This document shows positions 35,769-47,578 of a DNA stretch of 64,000 nt, one piece after another. Origin of the DNA: Erodium maritimum (lineage: Eukaryota > Streptophyta > Magnoliopsida > Geraniales > Geraniaceae); NCBI GenBank assembly GCA_963921825.1, contig OY997595.1, forward strand, positions 63,457,879 to 63,521,878, read 5' to 3'. A program made the position numbers and the translations under genes. The notes beneath the pieces were generated by a model. It did not search any database. It worked only from the letters and a program-made list of their open reading frames with translations, and had not been told where the DNA came from. Every line of letters begins with the position of its first letter. Within the stretch, counting starts at the first letter, position 1.

Positions 35769-36359
35769 TGTCACGCCCCAAATCCGGTTTTAACCCGGAC
35801 TCGAGACGTCAACTAAAATAAAGTAATAATGAATGCAATTTTAAAACAAAGGAAACTCCAAAATAATAGTTCAAACTAATAATTTCAACAACAAGAGTCA
35901 AATGCTCGAAATCCAAGTAATGAGAAGTTTAGTACAAAAGGAAAGTACATCTCTAAACCATCCAAACTAGGACTCTCGATAATCTCCCAAGCTCCGAGAC
36001 GTCCTCTAAATCAAATCGCGATCAAAACCTGTAGAACTGAAAAAAAGGGGGTGAGCGATCGCTCAGTAGGAAAAATTAGTAAAGGGACTGAGCAATTTCT
36101 CACCACCACGGATACCCATCCCATTATGCCATACTAGTAAGCAGTGACAAAGGCCAATTAAACATGTAACCCATAGACAACACTTAACCCCACTCAGGAG
36201 CAACCCGGAAATCAAATTTCATACTGAACCGACACTCAGACATAATTGTATTCAAAATCACAGAGGATCACAAGACCGGCATAAGTAACCACAACGAACC
36301 AAAACAGATCGACACACAGAGTAATCTCCTTAGCAGCCACACTCACACTAAGTATCCCA

Positions 36360-36760
36360 TAACAACACGCCGGCTTCCATAGCACGACTCAACATATCGT
36401 ACCGAACTCGACATCGGCCTAGATATCATCCCACACACCGGATTCCATAGCCCGACTCAACCATATCGTACCGAACTCGATATCGGCCTAGATATCCTCC
36501 CGGAACACACAACATCGGGGTACAACTCATATCAAACATACCGGACCGGAACACACAACATCGGTCGGATATCTTCCCGTAGCACGGGGTACAAATCACA
36601 CCGCACATACCATACCGGAACACTCATCGGCCTAGGTATCTTATACCGGAATCCTCTACGGTATAGACATCACCCGAAACACCATCCTCGACATAGATAT
36701 CCTATACTGGAATACTTTACGGTATAGATATCGTACGGGAACACCATCCTCGGCCTAGTA
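36360..36760. repeat. Degenerate repeat block inside the LTR
   Basis: Units of about 60-65 bases share CGTACCGAACTCGA(C/T)ATCGG, CCTAGATATC and CCGGA(A/T) words. The block lies at about the same relative place as the 51 bp minisatellite of 11574-14913, but the unit sequence differs. Confidence 0.65.
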
Positions 36761-37072
36761 AATCAACTGATCATATCAAAAGGCAGTAGTTCACGTCATA
36801 CCAAATATATCATACCAACATATCACACCGAACATATCATATCAACATATCTTACCGAACACACCACATCGGTCTATCATTCACCCGATCATATCACAAG
36901 ACAATAATTCACACTAACATTCACCACGTTCTCATAGCATATCATGATCCTTATATAAACAACGGAACATACCACATAATAAACATTACAAGCTACTAAT
37001 CACAAACAAGCGCAACCAACACACAATCCTACGGGCACGACCTGGCCCACATGTGATACTACATGTAAAGAT

Positions 37073-40000
37073 CGGGAATTTTAATTGTATTAAATAATGT
37101 GTTGGAACGTCGAAGCTTGAGAACGGGTTTAAGTTTTGGATCGAATTCAAAAAAAAAAGAATAGAAATAAAAAAGAGAGGAGAGAGTTAGGGTTGGGCCA
37201 GGTCAGAGCCAACACTTTGGGCCGAGCCAGACCGGGCCTCTTCGCGCGCGCCGGAACTGGGCCAGGCCCACGTCACGAAAACCCTAACAACAAAACCTCG
37301 AACTCGCACCGCTTTAGATTCATTTCCTCGCACGGTTTTCGAGGCAACTCTCTCTCTCTCTCGCGCGTTCCTCTCCCTCTCGAGCTCGTCCCGACTCCGT
37401 CTCCTTCGCGTGCCCCTCGCCGAAGTTCAGACCATCCTCACCCTCACCTTCTTCTTCTCAACCCTCGACCTGAAGCTTCCCCGTGCCAAAAACCCAGAGG
37501 ACCCACCTTCTCTTCTCCTCTTCTTCTTCGATTTACAATGAAACGCCGCCGCCCTTGCCCCGTCGAGCCTCGTCGTACTAGACTCGTGAATCAGAGACAG
37601 TGAGTCATTTTCCCAACCTCATCTCGCCTCCCCCATCTCTACCCCTCTGGTTTTTGAGCGAGATCGAGCTCGCTTTGTGCCGGCGCCCCCGTGGACGGAG
37701 AAGCAGAACCCTAGACGCGTTTGGACACGAGCCTAGGCCTGGACACGAGCTTGGGCCTAGATTCAGACTCGGTTCTAGGCTGGATCCGGTCTGGGCTTCG
37801 GGCTCAGGCCGGGTCTGGACTCGGGTTGGGTCCGGGTCCGGGTCACGGTCCTGGACCGGGTCTGGACCGGATTCAGACTCGGATACGGGTCGGACTTGGG
37901 TCGGGCTAGGCCTGACCATATTAATGAAAATATTAATTAATTAAATATCGGTTTTAAAATCAGATAAATACCTGGACTGTCGGACAATATAAAGGACGTT
38001 TGGACAAACAGACTTTTGGACTAAAATGATAATAAGAGAACCGTTACAACTTGGACCGGGACTGATGACTGTCCCTTTGTGTGTTAAAACCAGGCCATTA
38101 CCCCGAGCACGGAGAATACCGGAGTTGGCTAGGACGTCAGCAACTAGGAGATGCAGCTGTCGGTTCGTCAAGAGGTAGGGATTACCTTGAACCCGCTTTA
38201 TTACATTTTTACTAGAATGCATATAGGGAAACCTAATAAACGGCTAAATAACTAGTATGCATATAGGATGCGAATAACTAGCGTAGACGTATTAAAATGT
38301 GAACATGTACGATTTCAGTCTCGGGAATTGCCGTGCTGGTAGAATCGGGCCATATCGCTCCCGTAGGACTTGTGTGGTGAATGTATCTGTTGTGTGCCCT
38401 TTAATGCTTGAACGGTTAATAAATAACGAACATGAAACGAGTAGATTTGAGTTAGTGATATATGTTGATGACTTGAGTGATTACTTCCTGTCTCGTTGAT
38501 ATGTTGAACTGGGATTGTTGGGGATTGGATACCGGTTAAGCCAGTGGGGTTACCACGTGGATTGTTGTGTTGGTAAGTGGTGGTAAGTGCAGAATAGTTG
38601 TGAGTGTAATTAAGGGACAAAGCCTATTATACTCGATGTTGCATGTTGTGACTGTGCGTGGGCAAGTGTGCCGTGTTTTGTGGAAATGTGAATCCTTGGT
38701 TGTGAAATGGTCGGGTGAGTGATAGACCGACGTGATTGTGAGTGTGTTTGTGATTGTTCTGGTGACATTTGTTATGAGTTGTGCCCAAGAGGTGTATCGT
38801 ACCTTTCGTCGCGCCGCCGGTAAAGTGTGAGAGACGTACTTCCGTAAGGTGTATCGTACCTTCCGGAGCGTGAACGGTAAAGTGTGAGGCTTGGTGTACG
38901 ATGGTACACGAGAAAGGTGGTTTCCCTACCTTCCGACCGTGAGTCGGTAAAAGGCCATGTCCCGCGAAGAGGTGGTTTCCCCACCTTCCGACTAGCACTC
39001 GGTAAAACGCTGTGTTGACCACTGCGAGAGATGAGGCCGCGAAGAGGCGATTTCCCTTGTAATGACCGGGAATTTTAATAATATTAAATAACATGTTGGA
39101 ACGTCGAAGGTTGAGAACGGGTGTAAGTTTTGGATCGAATTCAAAAAAAAAGAATAGAAAAAAGAGAGGAGAGAGTTAGGGTTGGGCCAGGTCAGACCCA
39201 ACCCTTTGGGCCGAGCCAGACCGGGCCTCTTCGCGCGCGCCGGAAATGGGCCAGGCCCACGCCACGAAAACCCTAACTACAAAACCTCAAACTCACACCG
39301 CTTCAGATTCATTTCCTCGCACGGTTTTCGAGGCAACTCTCTCTCTCTCTCTCTCTCTCTCGCGTTCCTCTCCCTGTCGAGCTCGTCCCGTCTCCGTCTC
39401 CTTCGCGTGCCCCTCGCTGGAGTTCAGACTATCCTCACCCTCACCTTCTTCTTCCTCAACCGTCGACCTGAAGCTTCCCCGTGCCAGAAACCCAGAGGAC
39501 CCACCTTCTCTTCTCCTCTTCTTCTTCGATTCACACTGAAACGCCACCGCCATTTGCCCCGTCGAGCCTCGCCGTACCGGACTCATGAATCAGAGACGGT
39601 GAGTCGTTTTCCCGACCTCATCTCGCCTCCCCCATCTCTTCCCCTCTGGTTTTTGAGCGAGATCGAGCTCGCTTTGTGCCGGCACCCCCGTGGACGGAGG
39701 AGCAGATACCTAGACGCGTTTGGACACGAGCCTAGGCCTAGACACGAGCTTGGGCCTGGATTCAGACTCGGGTCTGGGCTGGATCTGGTCTGGGCTTCGG
39801 GCTCGGGCCGGGTCTGAGTCCGGGTCTGGAATCGGGTTGGGTCCGGGTCCGGGTCAGGGTCCTGGATCGGGCCTGGACCAGATTCGGACTCGGATTCGGG
39901 TCAGACTCGGGTTGGCCGGGTCTGACCAGATTAATTAATTAAATATCGGTTTTAAAATCAGATAAATACCTGGACTGTCGGACAATATAAAGGACGTTTG

Positions 40001-41852
40001 GAAAAACCGACTTTTGGACTAAAATGATAATTAGAGAACCGTTACAACTTGGACCGGGACTGATGACGGTCCCTTTGTGTGTTAAAACCAGGCCATTACC
40101 CCGAGCATGGAGAAGACCGGAGTTGGCCAGGATGTCAGCAGCTAGGAGACGCAGCTGTCGGTTCGTCAAGAGGTAGGGATTACCTCGAACCTGCTTTATT
40201 ACGGTTTTACTAGAATGCATATAGGGAAACCTAATAACCGGCTAAATAACTAGTATGCATATAGGATGCGAATAACTAGCGTAGACGTATTAAACTGTGA
40301 ACATTTACGATTTCAGTCTCGGGAATTGTCGTGCTGGTAGAATCGGGCCATGTCGCGCCCGTAGGACTTGTGTGCTGAATGTATCTGTTGTGTGCCCTTT
40401 GATGCTTGAACGGTTCATAAATAACGAACATGAAACGAGTAGATTTGAGTTAGTGATATATGTTGATGACTCGAGTGATTACTTCCTGTCTCGTTGATAT
40501 GTTGAACTGGGATTGTTGGGGATTGGATACCGGTTAAGCTGGTGGGGTTACCACGTGGATTGTGGTGTTGGTAAGTGATGGTAAGTGCAGAATAGTTGTG
40601 AGTGTAATTAAGGGACAAAGCCTATTATACTCGATGTTGCATGTTGTGACTGTGCATTGGCAACTGTGCCGTGTTTTGTGGAAATGTGAATCCTTGGTTG
40701 TGAAATGGTCGGGTGAGTGATAGACCGACGTGATTGTGATTGTGAGTGTGTTTCTGATTGTTCTGGTGACATTGGTTATAACTTGTGCCCAAGAGGTGTA
40801 TCGTACATTCCGTCGTGCCGCCGGTAAAGTGTGAGAGACGTACTTCCGTAAGGTGTATCGTACCTTTCGGAGCGTGAACAGTAAAGTGTGAGGCTTGGTG
40901 TACGATGGTACACGAGAAATGTGGTTTCCCTACCTTCCGACCGTGAGTCGGTAAAACGCTGTGTCCCGCGACGAGGTGGTTTCCCTACTTTCCGACTAAC
41001 ACTCGGTAAAACGCTGTGTTGAGCACCGCGAGAGATGAGGCCGCGAAGAGGCGATTTCCCTGCCTTCCGTCGATCGTTAAAACGCTGCGTCCACGATGAG
41101 GTCGACCGCCTATCCAGACTTTGTGTTGGGGAAGTTACGTTCGGTTACGCCGGGCCAAGAGGGTTGCTCCCTAGATCGTGCAATGGTTACGAGTTGTGTG
41201 TGTGAGATTGCTTTGAATTGAATGAGTATTGCTGTGTTGTGGCTATGAGTGTTTTCCTTGGTATGAGTTGTGTGCGACTGACAATGCCTTGCTTGATTGT
41301 TGGGAATTGTGCCGTTGAGTGGCGTTGACTATGTGTTGTGGAAATTGAGTGTTAGTGGTTTCTTGATGTGGCCTCCGGGTAGGCGTTAGTGCGGAGTGAT
41401 GGTGGTATAGTCGGATCTTGGGTGTTGTGAAAAGAAGTGTTAACATTTTAGTAGCTTAAGTGTTGTATCGTGTATCAAACCTTTGATTATATTTTAAATA
41501 TGTGGAAAGGGCCTTTTGGTAAACCCGATATAAGGATGTTTTCATGGTTTTCCCTACTGAGCGTCAAACTCACACCTTACCGTGTTTTCTACAGGTAGTG
41601 GCTTTGATTTGGAGTAGAGGACGTCGCGGAGCATGAGGCTAGCGAGGGTCCGGGTTATGTTATTTTATGTTTCGTAGTGACGTAACGGATATTTGGATTT
41701 ATGTATTTTACTGAGCGTAGGACTCAGAAATTCTAATACCTTTTGAACTATTTTATTTACCGTTATCGAATATTATGGTTTTAAATTGTTATTATCTAAA
41801 ATTCACTAAGTCGTGTCTCGGGTCCGGTCAGTATCAGATTTGGGGCGTGACA
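37073..41852 (+). mobile_element. Partial-plus-full LTR pair of the gypsy-like family
   Basis: The + strand reads TGTAAAGATCGGG at 37073 and ends GATTTGGGGCGTGACA at 41852. CTACA flanks it at 37068-37072 and 41853-41857. Inside, a second LTR starts at 39059 (TGTAATGACCGGG) and runs complete to 41852 (2794 bp). The first LTR breaks off at 39058, after CGATTTCCCT, the point matching ~41062 of the second. No coding region lies between. The simplest history is insertion of one LTR into another in the same orientation, then recombination of their 3' parts. Confidence 0.85.
39059..41852 (+). repeat. Complete LTR within the pair
   Basis: 2794 bp, starting TGTAATGACC and ending GGGGCGTGACA. It carries a CT microsatellite (39338-39360), G/T/C-rich sequence, the palindrome ACCGGTTAAGCTGGT (40529-40543), repeat units around 40795-41065 and the conserved hairpin/acceptor module (41552-41595). 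Confidence 0.88.
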
Positions 41853-42481
41853 CTACAGCACAACAATTCCCACACCTACGAGCACGACATGACCCGCAAG
41901 TGGTTCCGTATTTATATGACTACGCTAGTTATTCACATCCTACATGTGATTCTACAATTATTCCAGTTGTTCATATCCTATATGCATTCTAGTAACTTTC
42001 CGTAATTAAACCGGTATTCGCTACTTTTCCCTACCTCAACCGCGATCCACTCCAAACGTAGCTCCTGAAGCGCTCGCGACAAACCGTCTAAAGCTCCTCC
42101 CTTCCGCGATCGGTGGCAAAACCTAAAGTGACGAAACAAATCACTTTTTAATACGTAAACCAACTTCGATTTTTATGAAATTAACGCCCAAATGTAACCC
42201 CGACAAGTATCGATCACTCCTAAACTTCCCAATTACTCGACATTGTCCAAAATGGGCCCGAAATGGCCCATTTCGCCCGGCTTGGCGAATCTGCCCGGGA
42301 TCGGGAAAACGTGCCTCGGGCTCCGAAAATTTCCATTTTCATTTCTACAATTCCTAATTATACTCACTCGTTCCAACGCAATTGACGGAATCAATTTCCA
42401 AATTCTCACGAATTACAAACCCTAATTCCCTATTTCTCAATACAAGATCGGTAACCTACAAAAGAAAACACTCAATCTTTT

Positions 42482-42921
42482 TGTTATGGGCCCCGTGGGC
42501 CGGTTCAAGGGCCTAATATACACAAGGAAGAAGTCGCGCAAGCAAGGAAAAGGAATCGCGTGACCCTGCAGCAGAGTCGGCTCCTTAGCCGACTAGTTTG
42601 TGTCTTGTTTTAATTGCTTTCCTAATTTCAGTTGTGTTAGGATTTGGAAACTTAGGGTAATTTGGAATTATTGTTGAATTAGGAATTGAGTTGTTTAGGG
42701 AAAACTCTCTGGCTATTTATACCAGGGAGGTTTTATGAATAAAACATTGATAATTAATTAACTATCTATTAGTTCTCTACCGAGGTCTTTGAGTTCCCTA
42801 CCCCTGAGCTCATACTACTACACCATTGGGCGAAAGAAGAACAAGGATTCGTACCAACGAACCCTTGATCTGAAGTCAAACCAAGGTGCCATAACGAGAT
42901 CCATTAGCGAGGCACGTAACA
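42482..42921 (+). repeat. 5' LTR of the gypsy element
   Basis: Begins TGTTATGGGCCCC and ends CACGTAACA. The TATA-like word is TATTTATACC near 42714, versus TATATATACC in the 3' LTR. Confidence 0.93.
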
Positions 42922-42938
42922 AATTGGTATCAGAGCCA
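42922..42938 (+). other. Primer binding site (initiator tRNA-Met)
   Basis: ATTGGTATCAGAGCCAA directly follows the LTR. TGGTATCAGAGCC is the standard complement of the plant initiator tRNA-Met 3' end. Confidence 0.85.
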
Positions 42939-42944
42939 ATCGTT

Positions 42945-44168
42945 ATGGACCCAGAGATGTCTTTTCAGCAGAAATTCGAGTTAATCATGACCCGTTATGA
43001 AGCTGATCGGCAGGAGTTCAAGAATTTGGCTGTCCAGGTGCAGGCTCTTTCCAACCCAGCAACTCTGCAGGAGGAAAGCTCGGCCCCGGCAGCAGTGCAA
43101 CCGTCACGGGCAGTTCCGCCACCCTCAAGAACAGGTTCGGCCAGCGACGGTGGTCCTCCGACTCCTCGTTTTGCACGGCTGGAATTCCCACGTTTCGATG
43201 GGCGCTCCGACCCGATGGCATGGTTAAACCGCTGGGAGGGGTATTTTCTCCATCAACATACCCCTGCAGAAGAAAAGGTCTTGCTGGCATCGTTCCACAT
43301 AGAGGACGATGCGCAGCTCTGGTATATGAAGATCCACAAAACCTCGCCAAACCTAAATTGGCCTGCATTTAAACTCTATTGCAATTCGCGTTTTGGTTCC
43401 ATATTGTCAGGGAGCAGGTTAGGCGAGCTGGCGAAGCTCCGCCGGGAAGGATCGGTGGCGGACTACTCAGCTCAGTTCGAGCGCTTAGCAGCACAGGTAC
43501 CCAATCTGCGGGTTGACCAGGAGATTGCCTTGTACCTAAGTGGCCTTGTGGATAATTTGGCGATTGACGTGGAGATACAACCCCTGGACTTAACTACTGC
43601 AATTGGCTTGGCAAAGCTCTACGAGAAGAAGGCTCGAGGTGAATTTCGTGTTCCACGACGCCAGCAGAACCAACAAGCTGTGCAACCGAGACCATATGCC
43701 AAACAGATCTCAAAGGAAGAAAAGCAGGACCGCATAACAAAGGGTCTCTGCTTCAATTGCGAGGAGCCGTATAGTTTCGGCCACAAGTGTAAAAACCTCT
43801 TTTGGTTGGAGCTGATTGATGACGAGGAACCACCAGATCCAGAAGAGGTTACTCCGTCTATCTCCCTGCACGCCATGACGGGGACAGTCGCACCACAGAC
43901 TATGAGGGTTCGGGGAACCCTACAGGGGGCGGCTTTGTTGGTCTTGATTGATTCGGGCTCCACCCACAGTTTCGTGGACGAGGGGTTCGCTCGCAAGGTG
44001 GGGTTACCGGTCCAGTCAAAATCCGGATTACGTGTTTTGGTTGCCAATGGAGAAAGCGTTTCTAGTCCGGGCGTGTGTCGTCTGGCCCCACTCAAGGTCG
44101 GTTCTGAGACATTTCCTTTCGATTTGTTTGTTTTTCCCCTGTGTGGATTCACTGCAGTTTGGGAGTGA
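42945..44168 (+). pseudogene. Gypsy gag and protease, ending at a frameshift
   Basis: The ATG at 42945 opens MDPEMSFQQKFELIMTRYEA. The gag core includes RFDGRSDPMAWLNRWEGYF and LWYMKIHKTSPNLNWPAF, followed by the zinc knuckle CFNCEEPYSFGHKC (~43750). The protease motif LIDSGSTHSFVD lies near 43945. The frame is lost near 44160 by a single-base change: the next frame continues SLGVNWLRTLGDILW, the expected end of protease. Gag packages element RNA and protease processes the polyprotein. This was one gag-pol frame before the lesion. Confidence 0.9.
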
Positions 44169-47100
44169 ATTGGCTACGCACCCTGGGGGATATCCTGTGG
44201 AATTTTGATCATATGACTATGCGGTTTTCTCTATCCCACCGCCCCATAGTCCTGCGCGGACTGCAGCCCTAGGACAAGAGCCCAGTCCTAGCTGCCCTGT
44301 CCGGGAGTCGATCACAGGAGCATCTTTGCACGTCCCTACTGGGGGAATTCTCGTATGTCTTCGCCGAGCCTAAAGGACTCCCGCCTTCCCGATCAGCGGA
44401 TCACCGTATCCATCGGTTGCCAGCTACGACACCAGTGGTGGTTCGGCCCTATAGGTACCCACACCGTCAAAAGGATGAGATAGAGGCGCAGTGCCGAGAT
44501 ATGCTGGCGCAGGGGATCATTCGCCCCAGCAAATCTCCTTTTTCCTCTCCAGTCTTATTAGTTCCGAAGGTTGACAAGACCTGGCGCCTGTGCGTGGATT
44601 ATAGAGCCTTGAATGAGCAGACAGTCGAAGACAAGTTTCCCATTCCAGTCATCGATGAATCATTGGATGAGCTGCATGGAGCATGTTGTTTCTCCAAATT
44701 GGACCTCCGTTCCGGGTATCACCAAGTAAAAATGCACCCGGAGGACGTTCCAAAGATGGCATTCCGCACCCATCATGGTCACTTCGAGTTCCTGGTCATG
44801 CCATTTGGCCTGACTAATGCACCATCCACGTTCCAGGCCTTAATGAATGACATTTTCGCACCTTATCTGCGACGTTTTGTGCTGGTATTTTTTGATGATA
44901 TCTTGATCTATATCGCCTCCTATGCCGAGCACCTCCACCATTTGCGGGTAATTCTGTCCTTACTACGTTCCAATTCCCTTTATCTAAAGCGTAGCAAGTG
45001 CTTGTTTGCTCAGACACAGGTGGCATACTTGGGGTTCATTATTTCGGGACAGGGAGTAAAAGCTGACCCTGAGAAGATCTCGGCCATGACCGACTGGCCC
45101 CGTCCCGAGACACCTCGGGCCCTGCGCGATTTTTTAGGTCTCACCGGTTACTACCGGAAATTTGTCAAAGACTACGGGATTCTCGCGGCTCCGATGACTC
45201 GTTTGTTAAAGAAGAACTCATTCGGCTGGGACCCGGAGGCGCAAGCCTCTTTCGAGGCCTTGAAAGTTGCTATGACGACCACACCGGTGTTAGCTCTCCC
45301 GGATTTTGAAAAAGAATTTACTGTGGACTGTGATGCGTGTGATTCTGGCATTGGCGCCGTTCTCCATCAATCTAACCGACCTATTGCTTTTTTTAGCAGA
45401 ACATTTGCAGCTAGGTACACCAAGTTGGCGGCATACGAAAAGGAGTTTATTGGGTTGGCTCAGGCTATTCGCCATTGGCGGCCGTACTTATGGGGTCGCC
45501 AGTTCCTGATTCGAACGGACCATTATAGCCCAAAATACTTGCTGGAGCAAAGGGTGGCGACGTCTCCACAACAACGCTGGCTGTCCAAATTAATGGGCTT
45601 CGATTTTCGGGTTGAATACCGTTCCGGCCGCGAGAACGTGGTGGCTGACGCCCTCTCTAGGCGTGACGAAGAGGTCGGCCTCTTCGTGGCTCTGTCTGCC
45701 CCACTACTGCACTTATGGGACGAGCTGGTCACAGAGAACAAATCTTCGCCGAGCATCCAGGAGAAGGTTACTTCAATTCGGTCCGGATCCCTCTCGGAGT
45801 TGTGGGAGGAACGTGACAGGGTCGTACTTTTTAAAGGTCGGGCTTGGCTACCAGGGGATTCGGCCTTGATTCCCTCTATTTTAGCTGCCGTCCACAACAC
45901 AGCTCACGAGGGGTATCAGAAGACGCTTGTCCGAGTTGCAGCTGATTTCTATTGGCGGGGAATGAAAGCTCACGTCCAGGCATTCGTGCGTGCCTGTGAC
46001 ATTTGCCAGCGTCACAAGGCGGACTCCTTACGTCCGGCGGGTCTCCTCCAGCCCTTACCCGTTCCTTCTCAGGTTTGGGCCGATATTAGTATGGACTTTA
46101 TTGACGCTTTGCCCTGTTCTGGCGGGAAATCGGTTCTTTTTGTAGTGGTGGACAGGTTGTCTAAATACAGCCACTTCATGGCTCTCTCGCACCCGTACAC
46201 GGCAACGTCAGTGGCCCGGGTTTTCTTTGATATGGTGGTCAGGTTGCACGGTATTCCCAAAACCATTGTGAGCGACAGGGATAAGGCTTTCACGAGTGCT
46301 TTTTGGCGGGAATTATTCCGCTTGAGCGGATCCTCCCTACACATGAGTTCGGCATATCATCCGCCAAGCGATGGTCAGATGGAGGCGGTTAACAAAACCT
46401 TGCAAATGTACCTCCGCTGCTTTGTGGCCGAGAATCCGAAGCAATGGACTCGCTGGGTGGCGTGGGCTGAATACTGCTACAACACCAGTTTTCACTCCAC
46501 TATTCGCTCCACGCCATTTGAGGTGGTTTATGGCCGGAAGCCACCCAGACTACTGGATTATACACCGGGGGCTGCTAAGGTGGAAGCAGTGGATCGAGAG
46601 CTGCAAGAGAGGGACGACAAATTGCAGGCCCTTCGGCTACACCTCTTGCGGGCACATCAGGCAATGAAGGATCGCTATGATAAGGGTCATCGAGATGTCT
46701 CCTACGAGGTAGGAGCTTTGGTTCTTCTGAAATTGCAGCCTTACAGACAGAAGACGGTGGGCCCTCGCAGCGGAAGGAAGCTGAGTCCGTGATTTTATGG
46801 CCCATTTCGTGTAACGGAGCGTATTGGCTCCGTAGCATACAAGCTGGCACTCCCGGCCGAGTCACGCATCCATCCAGTTTTTCATGTGTCCTGTTTACGT
46901 CCCTTCGTAGGAGATGATAAGGCAGTCCCGCTTCTTCGCCCACCGGATGTTCTGATCGCTCCACCAGTACCACTTGGAGTGTTGGATATACGCACGAAGG
47001 AAGGGCAGCCCGAAGTCTTGATCCATTGGTCGACCAAATCACCTGCGGAGGCTTCGTGGGAGCTTGCACACGAGATGATAGAGTCATTTCCTTCCTTTGC

Positions 47101-47245
47101 ACTTGAGGTCAAGCGCTATTTGGATGGGGGGAGTGATGTTATGGGCCCCGTGGGCCGGTTCAAGGGCCTAATATACACAAGGAAGAAGTCGCGCGCAAGC
47201 AAGGAAAAGGAATCGCGTGACCCTGCAGCAGAGTCGGCTCCTTAG
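44160..47245 (+). pseudogene. Gypsy pol: RT, RNase H, integrase with chromodomain-like tail
   Basis: After the frameshift near 44160 a TAG near 44273 precedes one long frame. RT: CVDYRALNEQTVEDKFPIP, FSKLDLRSGYHQ, FVLVFFDDILIY (~44880). RNase H: FTVDCDACDSGIGAVLH (~45318). Integrase: zinc-binding HNTAHEGYQ...CDICQRHK, then Asp in DISMDFIDALP, Asp in IVSDRDKAFTS and Glu in DGQMEAVNK. A TGA at 46790 (SP-stop-FYGPF; CGA expected) breaks the GPY/F motif. The same frame then continues to VSCLRPFVG and a chromodomain-like segment (PEVLIHWSTKSPAEASWE) and runs about 108 bases into the 3' LTR. Chromodomains bind histone marks and steer integration into heterochromatin. Only these lesions separate it from an intact element. 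Confidence 0.92.
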
Positions 47246-47578
47246 CCGACTAGTTTGTGTCTTGTTTTAATTGCTTTCCTAATTTCAGTTGTGTTAGGAT
47301 TTGGAAACTTAGGGTAATTTGGAATTCTTGTTGAATTAGGAATTGGGTTGTTTAGGGAAAACTCTCTGGCTATATATACCAGAGAGGTTTTATGAATAAA
47401 GCAGTGAGAATTAATTAACTATCTATTAGTTCTCTACCGAGGTCTTTGAGTTCCCTACTCCTGAGCTCATACTACTACACCATTGGGCGAAAGAAGAACA
47501 AGGATTCGTACCAACGAACCCTTGATCTGAAGTCATACCAAGGTGCCATAACGAGATCCATTAGCGAGGCACGTAACA
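47137..47578 (+). repeat. 3' LTR of the gypsy element
   Basis: 442 bp, starting TGTTATGGGCCCC, with TATATATACC at 47371 as a probable TATA box. The end of the pol reading frame overlaps its first ~108 bases. Confidence 0.93.

Larger units (their letters stand above)
42482..47578 (+). mobile_element. Nearly intact Ty3/gypsy chromovirus-like retrotransposon (Reina-like)
   Basis: LTRs at 42482-42921 (440 bp) and 47137-47578 (442 bp) start TGTTATGGGCCCCGTGGGCC and end GGCACGTAACA. I count about nine substitutions and one 2 base indel between them (~2%). CTTTT flanks the element at 42477-42481 and 47579-47583. The primer site TTGGTATCAGAGCC follows the 5' LTR; a purine tract (GGATGGGGGGAGTGA) precedes the 3' LTR. 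Domain order gag-PR-RT-RH-INT with a chromodomain-like C-terminus fits a chromovirus; Reina is suggested by the small size and the zinc-knuckle type. Confidence 0.95.

Noticed and set aside
37136..37944. Arg/Pro-rich and Gly-rich frames, repeated at 39182-39938
   Set aside because: They are GC-rich LTR sequence present in both LTR copies with different frame breaks; no gag or pol motif.
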